Below, piece after piece: positions 1 through 11,700 of a DNA stretch of 64,000 nt. The position numbers and the translations under genes were made by a program. Within the stretch, counting starts at the first letter, position 1, and each line of letters opens with the position of its first letter. The notes under the pieces were generated by a model. That model ran no database searches. It was not told the origin of the DNA and was given only the letters and a program-made list of their open reading frames with translations. The stretch is from Phlebotomus papatasi (lineage: Eukaryota; Arthropoda; Insecta; Diptera; Psychodidae): assembly GCF_024763615.1 (NCBI RefSeq), contig NC_077224.1:15717078-15781077 (forward strand). The letters are read 5' to 3'.

Positions 1-1283
1 GAACCAAATATATGAAAATGACACTGCCTCGAAAGTGTCGATTTAAGGATAGCATAAGTCAGCTGTTAGATATGTTTTCAGCTAAATTGAAATCGGTTAG
101 TATTTAGTAAAATTGGCAAAATTGCAATGGAAATGAGTAAATTAATGAAATACGGTGAGCATTTTCCTGTCAATGTGATTCTGCCCTTAGCTTACTCTGT
201 TCAAATAGAGCATTATTATTACCATTTTTATTTATAGGCTCTACTCGCTAAACATTAGGCCACGCCCCAAAATCTAACTTATATAACAAAAGAAGACCCA
301 GTAAATCTCATAATTTCCTTTAGATTTTTTTCAATGAATCCCTTGCAAAAAACCTATTAAATATTTATTTTAATATCAGTTTTAAGAGGCATGCATGCCT
401 TTTGTATTACTGTAAAAGCCCTTTAGGCTCTACAGTTAAATTTGTAGGAATGGCTTGTCGCTAATGTCACAGTATTACTTGATAAAAAAAAAATAAAGTA
501 ATAAATCAAGAAGGATTTTTTGAATACGCGGACTTAAATAATTTTAAATCTATATTTCATATCTTATTTTAATATTAATTTATAGTTTTCAATAAAAAAT
601 TAAAAAATCTACAATTGTTTTTCTTAAATGTTATTCACTGGATCTTGAAACATTTTAAACAGCCAGGATTCTTTATATGTTTTTGAGGTTAGAAATTTTT
701 AAACTTATAACAAAACCAACATTTAACTACAATTTTCCTTTTGCCTTTGTTATTTATCTCATCTGCATATTAAGAGATTCTGTTATGCGAAATATCTATT
801 AGATTTTTTTAATAGGTGTAACATAACCTGAAATTTTTGGTATTAAATTAACCTATTGACCGATTAAAGGGCTATACGTTTTTAAGGTTATGGCAAACTA
901 ACCTCAATTTATTCATAGCTTCTCAGATGAATAAGAATAAATTGAATTAAACTCGTACACTTTTTTCATGTTGGGACTATTTCAATCAAATTTCATCAAG
1001 TTTTAGGAATTAATGGAAAAAAAAACAGAAATTGCAAACTATTTGGAGATTCCTGGGCATATTTCTTCTGTAGGGCAAAGTATTCTCCTTTCGAACGTTC
1101 ATGTCTTCGAATAACGTGAATTTCTCTTATCTTTCCTAGACACTTAAAACTATACCTTCCGACTGTTTTTGGTCGTTTTTCCTAGCGCTATGAAATGAAA
1201 AACTACGGTAGGATAGGATACTCAACAAATTTTCTTGAAAAAGAATAAAAAATTAAAATTAAAACACTGAAAAATATATTACA
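1..1283. other. AT-rich non-coding left flank
   Basis: I see no coding exon here on either strand. It lies downstream of Rim2 exon 2 on the minus strand, so it is probably Rim2 intron 2. The only recognisable item is a truncated MITE end near 118-189. Confidence 0.5.
118..189 (+). repeat. Truncated end of a long-TIR MITE
   Basis: This stretch matches the right end of the full element at 54763-55137. It shares the block from GAAATACGGTGAGCATTTT through CTGTCAATGTG to CTGCCCTT. Only one end is present, so it is a truncated copy. Confidence 0.6.
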
Positions 1284-1542
1284 CACTGAGTGAGAGAAAT
1301 CCGAAAAAGTTAAAATAACATTCCGGAAATGTTAATTTTACCCTGCGCAGTATTGATCCAAAACCGCTGTAAATATTACCCTTTTTAGGTGTATTAGGGG
1401 TTAATATTACCCTTTTTCATGTTAATTTTACCCTTGAAAAGGTGTAAAATTAACATTAAAAAATGTTGATATATTTTTACACCTAAAAACTGTTAAAGTT
1501 CTGAGGAAAAAAGTTAGTCGCACCCTTTTCTTTTTCTCAGTG
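1284..1542 (-). mobile_element. MITE family C, copy 1 (about 259 bp)
   Basis: It has CACTGAG and CTCAGTG ends and an internal palindrome built on GGTGTAAAAATATATCAAC and its complement. The other copies are at 22363-22614, 44789-44990 (truncated) and 45665-45920. It has no coding capacity. Confidence 0.8.
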
Positions 1543-1658
1543 CATGCATAAGTATTTTAGGAAATTCATAAAGTTTGATTGGGACATTATATTATACTGT
1601 TTAAATAATGTCTTAATTTTAAAAAGTTTTTGAACTGGTCAATTTGACCGGGTCTTGG

Positions 1659-2346
1659 TAGGGTAAGTGAGCCAAATTTCGGCATAGTTGCATGCAAACG
1701 TCAAAGTCTCAAGTTTGAAATGTAATGGCGCTGGCACACCTTTTCAATTGAGTGAAATTCAATCGATTGAAATTTTACCTTTTTCTCTTTCAAATTAAAA
1801 TGAGATGCAGCTATCCGTTTCTGGCAAATGAAAATTGAAATTGAAATTGAAAATGAAATTGAAATTCCAATTTTCATTTTACAGAACAAAACAAATATAT
1901 CTTATTTTAGTTTGAAAGAGTAAGAAGTAAAATTTCAATCGATTAAATTTCACTCAATTGAAAAGGTGTGCCAGCGCCATAATATTTTAAATTCAAATTG
2001 ATTTTTTTTATTCTTTCTTCCTAAAAAGTGTTGCTTGGAATCTTGTAAAGAGTTTACCGTCTTTATTTACTCTAAAATCATTCTTAATACATTTTAAAAT
2101 GAATAAAAATTTAGAGATAGCTTTGGTGCCCTATTTCGGCCACCTTCATTCTCATAGTTCCTTGCCCTTCGGGAATTCTTCCAATATCTTTTTCACGTCA
2201 TCTCGTTTGTCGAAGCTACATTTTTTGTTATTCTTTTGCATTGTATAATTTCTAGAGTACGTAAAATCTAAAAGTTCATGGAAATTCGAAGAACAAAAAA
2301 GGTGGCCGAAATTGCAAGCTGGCCGGAATTTGGCACACTTACCCTA
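1659..2346 (+). mobile_element. MITE family B, copy 1 (interrupted)
   Basis: The ends are TAGGGTAAGTG and its complement CACTTACCCTA, with inner parts resembling CCAAATTTCGGC and GCCGGAATTTGG. The uninterrupted consensus is about 430 bp. Other copies are at 14044-15026, 15051-15480 and, inverted, 43253-43680. This copy is split by a second MITE at 1725-1980. Confidence 0.85.
1725..1980. mobile_element. MITE with ATGGCGCTGGCACACC inverted ends, nested in family B
   Basis: It is a 256-bp foldback element whose arms begin ATGGCGCTGGCACACCTTTT and continue into a CAATTGAGTGAAATTCAATC region. Comparison with the empty copy at 14044 gives a clean excision product if the target duplication is TAA; a TA duplication needs one lost T. 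The sister element at 4794-5058 shares the terminal motif. Confidence 0.85.
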
Positions 2347-2511
2347 AGTATTTTAGGAAAATCATAAAGTTTGATTGTGACATTATACTGTTTTTAAATA
2401 ATGTCTTAATTTTAAAAAGTTTTTAAACCGGTCAATTTGACCGGGTTTTGATAGATGTAGTGCGTTCGAAGGGAGAGTACTTTCCCCTAATTGTTTTTTT
2501 TTGTCACTTAC

Positions 2512-2731
2512 TTGTGGCCTCTTTCTGAGGATTGTTGTGCAGAGTCGTCGCCTCTGTTCTGGTCGCAGGAGGGCATCTGTGGAGTTACTTGAGCTGCCCG
2601 GCGTACCGGATCCGCCACCAGGCAGTTCAGGCACTCTGGGTCCAGCCGACAGGAAAGCCGAAGAACTCTGCAGGCGTGTCTTGACCACTTCTAGTGGACA
2701 AGTTGCTACAGCTCCCACCGTACCAGCCACT
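2512..2731 (-). CDS. Rim2: Rim2 coding exon 2
   Basis: 220 nt between a TTGCAG acceptor and a CAA|GTAAGTG donor. It encodes helix 1, the PLEVVKTRLQ signature and the low-complexity loop SAGPRVPELPGGGSG. Confidence 0.9.
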
Positions 2732-5700
2732 CTGCAACACAAATTTTTTTTCTAGCTATAGATTAGCACAAAAGAGCAGAGACCACGCAGAATTAAAAAA
2801 AAAAGACTCTTCTAACACATGAATCAATGATAAGCTCTGGAGTTTTTTTCGGCGTACGCTCTTGAGTTTACTCTTCGCGGCCAGATCACTAGGTGCCCAC
2901 GTGCTTTCTTACGTTTTTACACACATTCAGTGGAATTTTTTTTTAAATTCTGTCTTTTCTACGGCAGGAAGGCGGCTGTAAACGAGGGTATTATTAATTT
3001 TTTTGTCGCAGAGAAAAATTCTGTGATCGCGTATACTTCTCTCATCATGTCAATATCCCATAAATTGCGAATGGATAGAGAAAGGAGATGAAAGGGTCAA
3101 AGTAGAGCAATATAGGAAAGTGCAAAAGCAACAAGATCACCCCAAAGTTCAACCATAATTCTGTGAGAGTTCTGGATGGTTGATCCAGAGCGCAGTAAAT
3201 CCGGATTTTGTAAACAGCTGAAGCAGAGGGATTGTGCTTATATTAACTAGAAACAAAAAAAAAAAAAATATTCTACAACATTCTCCGCGCGCAAATAAGC
3301 AAAGATTGTACATAAATCAGAGTGAAGGAACCAGCTTGAGCCAGTTTAGTACTGATAACTACGTTGGCAATAATCACTTTTTAATAATAAAAACCCCAAC
3401 ACTCAAGACAGAAATAGACAACATTATGAATTGTATTAATTGCGCGAGTGATGATACTCTCTTTGTTTTTCTGCTCCCAATAGGGGCATTTTTTCCATAC
3501 ATCCGGACAATCCTTTAGATGCGGCTGGAGAGTCCAGAGGGCAACAGACATGAGCCTGCTCATGAATGTCACAACCCTCGATTTCAATCACATTGACTGA
3601 TCTTTCGAATGCTCTTCTTTTTTTTCTCAGAAGCTATTTCCAGTTAAATCTGGTTGGAAAATGAAGCAGCATAATTTTCTTTCCTTTTTCCCCTCTCATC
3701 TTCACTTATCTATCGCGCCACATTTGTATAATTTAATATTTATACTTAATAATAAGTAACAAAAAAAATCAGTGATGTAAACAAGAAATTGGCGGTATGA
3801 TAGGAAAATTGTTGAGATCATGCGCGAATCTCGAGGTCATAAAGTCTCTCTCTTTTTTTTTTGGTGCCTCTCTTATACTAGAATTTATAATCAAAAATAA
3901 AATTCTCTGTACAGTGAGATTTGGGTGAATTTTTCTAGTTTACCACAAAATCCAAAATAATAAAAACTTTTCCACCAGTTCAATCTGGTTGACAAAATGA
4001 CGATCGGAGTGGAAAAAAGTCACCCAGATTTTGCGATTAATCTATTAAAAAAAATTATTTGGCACGATCTCCACGAAAAAAAAAATCAGTGGAAATTTTC
4101 ATTCAACCACAAACACGCGAAATCTCTTACGTTTTTTTTCAAAGGTTTTTCACTGATTACACCAAGTACTCTTCTCGAAAAATTCATGTGAATAAAAACT
4201 GTGTTGGAAGAGCACATCTTTACGTCAATTGTCAGCTCTTTTTTTTTTCTTATTATACCACTAATTTATTTTTCATATTGAATATTTTCTTATGGAAAAT
4301 TTTCCCAATGCCCATTTTTAATTACTTTTCTGTGGTTTCTTGAAAAATATATTTACTGGAAAAACTTTTTTTAATGTTATTATTTTTCAAAATAAATAAA
4401 TAAATATGTAGAAGCACATTGAGCTCTTGCTGATGACGTGATTTTTGACATATTAATGCGTAAGTTGAATGGCCCAGTATTCAGAAAGAGTTAATGTTTA
4501 TACATTTGTTAAAGAAAAATAAACCTTCAAGACTAAATATTCCATTAACCCACTTATTGATTCTTCTAATAATTTCCTTCATTCAAAAGGATTATTCTAA
4601 TATTTCCAAAAAGGAAATAATTAAGTATAGTTAAGTTTTGAGCACAAATTAGCTTAAAACGTAGAGAATTCTCTACAATGCAAACATCCTGGGTTCGAAT
4701 CCAGCGGAAACCAAAATACAAAAGAGCCATGGGGGATTTTGGTTTTCGGAATTTCGACCGGGATCTTTTCGAATCCATTGAATTTACCCTTTAATGGCTC
4801 TGGCACACCTTTTAGATCAGGAAAATTTCATAAAGTCGAAATTCACACTTCTTTCTTTCTCACACATTTTGCGTATGTCTATCTCATTCTTTCGCACATT
4901 TTCGATTGAGCTGAATTGGATCTGTTGTGATGTTTAAAAGAAGAGGAAGAAGAATGCTAAAGTATGAAACAGACATATGCAAAGCGCGCGTGAAAGAAAG
5001 GGATTCGACTTTTTGACTTCATAAAATTTTCCTGATCTAAAAGGTGCACCAGAGCCATTAGGATTGTTATTGATAAACCACATCATAAAAATATAAATTT
5101 TGGTTTCTACAAATCTCGTTTGCGTGTAGCCAGAATTGATTTAAAAATTAATTTCAAAGACAAAAACAATTTTTTAACAAATTATTTTTCTCTACTCAAT
5201 TAACTTTAGGAGTTTAAAACCTATATTTTTGTTTTTTTTATAGTGCGAAAAAAAAAACTAAAACTAACCACAAATAAATAGGGTTTGGATTATACTATTT
5301 TTTATGTTTTTAGGCTTAAACATTTTGTTTCTAATGTATTAACTGCTAAAATTACTAACTCAGAGGGTAAATTCTTGAACATAACCTGTCACCATTGATA
5401 ACTGCCTATTTCGTTTGCCGATTGTCTGGTTAATCGGAATTTTCAAAAACGTATCTATTACAACCGTGTAATTGGGCTCAGGTCTTCCCTAATTTTAGAG
5501 TAGTCGAATTCGCTTTTAAAAAAAGTTTACGGATTAAAAAAATAAAGAGTTATCTTTGAAAACTTAAAATTGTATTCTAGGCCATTTTAAAATACTCGTT
5601 AAAGAAAGAAAAGGCGTCATTTTTTTAATTTCGAAGATTTGTTTGTAATGTTTTTAGGTTATAATTTAAAATCTTAAGCTCGAAAGAATAGTTTTGCTGT

Positions 5701-8700
5701 ACTTTTCTCATCAAAAGGATAGTTTTTCTTCAAAATAATTGCTTAAGTTCAGATGAAAATTTGTCAAGTTTGTTTCATCCAAAGTTTGAAGGTTATATTA
5801 AGCCTCTATTTCACGTTAATATCTATCTGCTGTGCTATCAATAAATGAATTAAGCCCAAAATTTTACCTTAGGTCATAACGTTTTGTTCACTACAAGCGA
5901 TTAAAAACCATTTTTTTTTAATTTAAATAAACTATTTTTGATTTGAAGCATTAGACTCTAACCTCTCTTACCCTTTGACCTCTGTCGAGTTTTTCACCGG
6001 TAACACTTTTTTAAAATGGACAAGATGTTAAAGTTTTGTTAATTTTGACAATATTTTTTAAGCCCAATAGGTCAGTCATTTAGAAATGAGAGATAATTTT
6101 AAAATGTGAGGTTATGTAGGTCTTAACCTTTAAAAAACTTTAATTTTACATTTTTCTTATTCGATTGAGGAACACAAAACGCAATTTGGAATAAAATTGG
6201 GACAATTTTTTAAACATTGCATTGATGTATTTCTATTTTAAAAGCATTCTAATCTCAAACTTTTTTAACCTATTAGGTTAAAGTAGGATCCCCATAATTT
6301 CTCATTAATTTTAACGCCTGTATCTTTTATTGCCACTTGATATAAGTCTAAAAATTGAAGCAATTAAAAGCAAAAATAGCTTGAATTAAAAGAGAATCAC
6401 AGCTAAAATTAGAATGAGGTGATAAGTAGAGATTTTTCAGAGTCTATAAATCCAACATAACCTTTGATACCTAAATCACGTCTTATCCAAATAGGAGGAC
6501 GCGTACAAATATCGCACTTTTGTAATAAAAATGGCACAAATTTTGAACAATTACTAATCATTTCTTTCTACTAGTTTCTAAAATTTAGAAAAATAGAAGA
6601 TCTAGTTCAGAATAATGAGATTTTCGTCAATTTCCTTACTGTTTTAAATGTTTTAAATGAAACAAATATACGAAAAAGTACTCTTGAGTGTAGGACTTGT
6701 ACTTCTCCGTGGTCTTCCTTTTCTCTCTCTCTCTATTTGAAGCAGTGAGGAAATCTTAAAATTCCGAATTAGAAATGAGTGCGAATTATCCCATTTTATC
6801 CTATTTATCCATTAAACTTTAAAAAGTAAACATATCAATGACCCTAATTCTGTTATTTCGTAAATAGATTATAGTAAAATTTGAGGTTAGATATAACCTA
6901 ACTTCCCCAACTTCTATAGAGGGTCAGAAAAATAGGAAAAGGATTTTTTATTTAAACATAATTAATATTTCAAGAAAGCTAATCAGTGATTTTTTGTCAT
7001 AATTAAATAACTACAGTAGAGTCTTCTAAATTCGAACGCTCGGGGGGTATTTTTGACATTTCTCACCTCCTAAATTTGAACGATGTTTTCCTAACTTACG
7101 AAATTTATGTGAGGTTAAATTGTATTTTAAATCAAATATATCCGTGTTTTTTTAACAAGTCTTCGTGGTGACGTTCTTTCTTTTAATGCGATACGATCAT
7201 AATGTATATAACTATTCAAGAAACAGCACAGAAATATAATTTTCAATCATCCACAACACGAATTTTTTTAACATAACCCCACAATTGGCATTTTGAATTC
7301 AACCGGCGTCGTGTCGTTCTAATTTGAGAGGCTCAGAGCAGAAGTGGTCTCCTTTGTATGCATTTTCCTATTAAAATAGTCCACTTCTGCTCTGAGTGTC
7401 TCATTTGAGAGACTAACAAATTTACAGACTCTGTACCACAAAAATGTCTAGAATTTTTGAGGTTAGATTTGACATAACCTAAAACTCTTTGAATCACCTT
7501 AAAGGCCAAAAACCGCATTCAAAAGAGCAATTAATTGCTAAAAATAGTCTATTTTCACTAAAAGTTGCTTAGTGTAAACAAACCTTCTAATTTATCTGGC
7601 AAATTTCAGAGGGATTTTACTATACAACTAAATCCTAAATCATCATCATGCTTCTTGGCCTCATTTTCCAACACATAATCTTTTGGCATGGTACATCTTA
7701 CAATATTATCCAACCAGATGTTCTCTCGCAAAATGGATTTATATATTCTTGTGCAAATATTCAAATATAAGATAGTGTTATTATTTTTGTAAAAATGCCT
7801 TTTTTTTACCCCTTTGCGCATGACTATCAGTTTTTGAGATCTTATTGCAGCATTTCATTTGCATTTGCATCATTGTGCAACCTCATACGAAGCTTTTTCA
7901 CGTTGTATCACGGCAAAATAATAGGATTTTCATGTTTGAAAAACAATTTCGAGTTCAAGATCAATAAGAATCAACAATAGAATCTTTATAAATAAAAATA
8001 ACTTATCAAATAGTACTTTCACTCCTATTTATAAATTAACCGTGATATTGGATAATGACAGCATGATAATCTATTTTCCTATATCCATTGACAATCTTCT
8101 TTAAACCTTAATTTAAACCCATTTGGCCTTGATTGAACAAATTTGGCGCATTTTTTTCTGTACTTCCACCCACTAATCTAACGATCACCGGCAATCATTG
8201 AGAAATTACGCACCTTTTCTTTGGCGCCTATGGGAGTACGGGGAGAACGATGATGCATTTGGAGGTCGTTCATACAATTTGATAGTATTTTATGCTAGAG
8301 TGTGTGGAGTGGAGCTCCACAAAAGATTGAGCGACAACAATTTGTGGGATAATTATCATTGTGTTGGACATACGACACAAATTTCTAAATGATAAAATTT
8401 GCCTTGCCGTCTTCAGTCACAAAATTGCGGCAGCAAAGTGCTTGGAACTGATGGCATAAGGAAGGAATTGGGTCAAAATAGACGAGGAAGAAGAAGAGGT
8501 GACGATGGAAAATTTGGCAATGAAAGTGTTTGGTCTTTGGCTGGAAAGAAAGCCCCAGAGAGATAGAGAAAGAAGATTATGGGATCACATTCAATGTAAT
8601 ACATTTTAAAGCATAGCTATTATCTTTTGAATTAACTCACGGCATTCAAGACATTGCTTCCTGCAAAAAAACAAACAATGTAAAACGAAATGACTTCTTT

Positions 8701-11700
8701 AAACATTTGCAATTTTTTGATAAGACCCCAGCCCCTAGGGGTATCTTTCGGTTAGATGATCTTTCAAATAACTGAAGAAAGAGTAACATAGAAAAAATAT
8801 TTCGTAAAATTGTTCGTAAATGTTTGTGAATTTCTACTGGGGACTTACGAAATGCTTGTAAATCGTATAACTTTGTTCGTAACTTGATCAATTGACGAGC
8901 TCTTTTTGTTCATTTACAAACATTTGTTCGTATATATATTTTTGTTTGTCTGATAAAACTTTACGAATAAACGACAACATTTTACGAACACTTTTTGTGT
9001 GTTTACGAACATTTACAAAAAAAAAGTTTGTAAAAGAAGACAAAGTGCTCGTTAAGTGATCATGCTACGAACAATGTTTATGAAACATTACAATCTTTTA
9101 CGAACTTTTTTGTGGATTATACGATTTACGATCATTTCGTAAGTTCCCAATAGGAATTCACAAACATTTACTAACAATTTTACGAAATATTTTTTTCTGT
9201 GTTATATTAAATCCCTCTTTGGTACACTAAGAAAAGAACTGTAGACTTGAAACAATTCTATCGCCGAGTTGAATTAACTCGAAGAATATCGATGTAATTC
9301 TTACACTTTTCGTTGTAAATTTTAGTAAATAAAGTTAAAATTAAAACAACTCTGCCGTGCAAGTCGAATTAACTCAATTAATTATTACTCTTTTTCGGTG
9401 TAAAATTTCATCTCGACTGAAGTATATGCTTAAGTGTTTTCGTTTTAAGAATATACTTCAGTAAAGAAGATTTTCGTTTGACAAAGTTCATATGGAATAT
9501 CAATTAGAAATATGCCTAACAGTGTTTCATGAAGATACATATGTGCACTGTATCATATGTGATAATCTTGCTCGGAACATGGTGAACTTGAGATCAAGAA
9601 AATATTAATAAATGAAATGAGAAATAAAAATAAATTAAAAGAGTTTTTTTACCTCTAAAACAGATTTCTTTTAACTCTTGAAACGAGTTATTTTAACTCT
9701 TAAAAAGAGTTATTTTCACTCTTAAAAAGTTATTTACGCTCTTTTGACAAAAAAGTTTAAACTCTTCCGAATATCACATCTAAATAGAAGTAAAATCAAC
9801 TCTAAAATATAGTTAATCAAAAATCACAACGAAAAAGAGTTAATTTAACATCGATTCGAGTAAGTTTTACTCGTTTATTTTTTTGATTGTACAAAAGCCT
9901 CAGTCGGTTTGGTAATGAAAGCCATGTAAGTAAAGCTCTAGCTCTAAGGCTCTAAAAACACGGGTTCAATTCCCACATCGATCGATTCAAACAAAAGAGG
10001 AACTTTGCCCTAGAAAATATTATAAGCATACCAAATGAAGTTGTTAAGCAAATTACACTGATAAATTGGCAATATGGTTCAATTAAAAAAAAAAAAATAC
10101 TTTAAATTTCTGGTGACTTTAACGAAGTGCGAACCCGAGGACACTTCCATCATAGAGCGCTTTAGCAATTACGTCGCTGAATCCATTGATTGCACAATGA
10201 CTCATAAAAAAAAATGTATCAAAGATAGCCAGTCTAATAAAAATTTCTAAAAAAAAATAATAAACCTTTGTAATATTCTCATTTGGACACTAATTCATTT
10301 AAAAAATAAATAATTTGGTACTCTCGCTAATCTTATTAGTTTAATAAATATACTTAAAAATGTTCAAAGTATTAAGGCGTTTACAAACTAAAAGCAATTA
10401 AAAAGAAATGCTTTATTAAAGAAAATTACCCCTATCATCTCTATAATTGTAGACATAAATGTCTAAATTTTAAAAAAGACAATTTTTGACGGAAATTGCT
10501 TCTAGTGTGTAGGCGCCATTAATCTTTAATTAAAAATTTAAGCCTCTAAAATCTTTATAACCTATCGCGTTCTCTGATTGGCCAGAGTTTGAAAGCTTTC
10601 AAAGCTTCCACCAATCAGAGAAGAAGATGGATCCAAAATATTTTATAAGATTAAATATTTAATAACAAGTCAAAAACGTCTTTATTAAGAAATCCTCTCT
10701 GTTTTGCTAAAAATCAATTAGATTTCTTTGGGAAAATATTTTTTTTTATCATCTTCTAATTTCAAGAAATCTAATAAATGTAAGATTTCCCTCTATCTTT
10801 TTCTGTTTCAACTGTAGATTCACTTGCAAATAATATAAAATGCAAATTGTGTTATAATGACGAAAATAGCAGTAGGAAAACAATAGGATGCAGAAATAGT
10901 AAGTTTTGAGATGAAATCTCTTGAAAATAATCTCAGAGATACAGAAAACAAAATGATTAATCACTTATAAAAGTATCAAAACAAAGCTCTCTTCTCCCAT
11001 CAAAAAACATAAAGTTTAAAATAATTCTGAAAGAAGAAACATTGTTTCAGGTCTTAAAATCCTCATGAAAAATTATTTAAATGAAAAAATATTTAATTAA
11101 TTGAAGTATTTGCTACAATTCTTAGATCAAGATCATGATTATCGCATTTTGTTATTGCTATTCTTGGCTAAATGCGCTTATATGAATTAATAATCTCTTC
11201 GGAATCATTAAGTTTGATATGACTCATGAATGAAAGCTGCTTTCTCATACTGCTAATCATTAAAGTTTTCTGATAAATATGAACTTAGCAGCGATTTTAA
11301 TGACATTTTGAGGATTTTTTTTATTCTTGATTATTCATAATAAAATAGAGAATATTATATTATTATTTACTTTGTGAATCTGGTTTGGCCTCAAGAGGTT
11401 TGTTCTGAAAAATTTTCTCGAATTCAAATTTATGGCATTTTTAAAAATTTTCAAAAGCGACAAGGTCAAAAATGAAAAAAAAAACACTAGACAGACAACG
11501 TGTTTCGTAATCGAATGGGGTCATATTTGGGCTTGTTGGAAAGGTCCTGGAATTTCTAGCAGATCTGAAATGAAGTTAATCGGTTATGAATCGGTAATCA
11601 ACCGGTTATAAACCAAAAAATAATTTTTGTCCGAAAATCATTTGTGTGACACTTAAGCTATTTTGTGTGAATTTTTAAGTGATTCAATTTGTTTAATCGG

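Larger units (their letters stand above)
1549..2452. repeat. Direct repeat of about 110 bp flanking MITE B copy 1
   Basis: Positions 1549-1658 and 2345-2452 are near-identical direct repeats. Both run from TAAGTATTTTAGGAAA through CATAAAGTTTGATTG to GTCAATTTGACCGGGT. They flank the element at 1659-2346 and are much longer than a normal transposition target duplication. Confidence 0.8.

Noticed and set aside
8198..8392. 64-codon ORF in Rim2 intron 1
   Set aside because: No recognisable domain, non-ATG context and no splice support.
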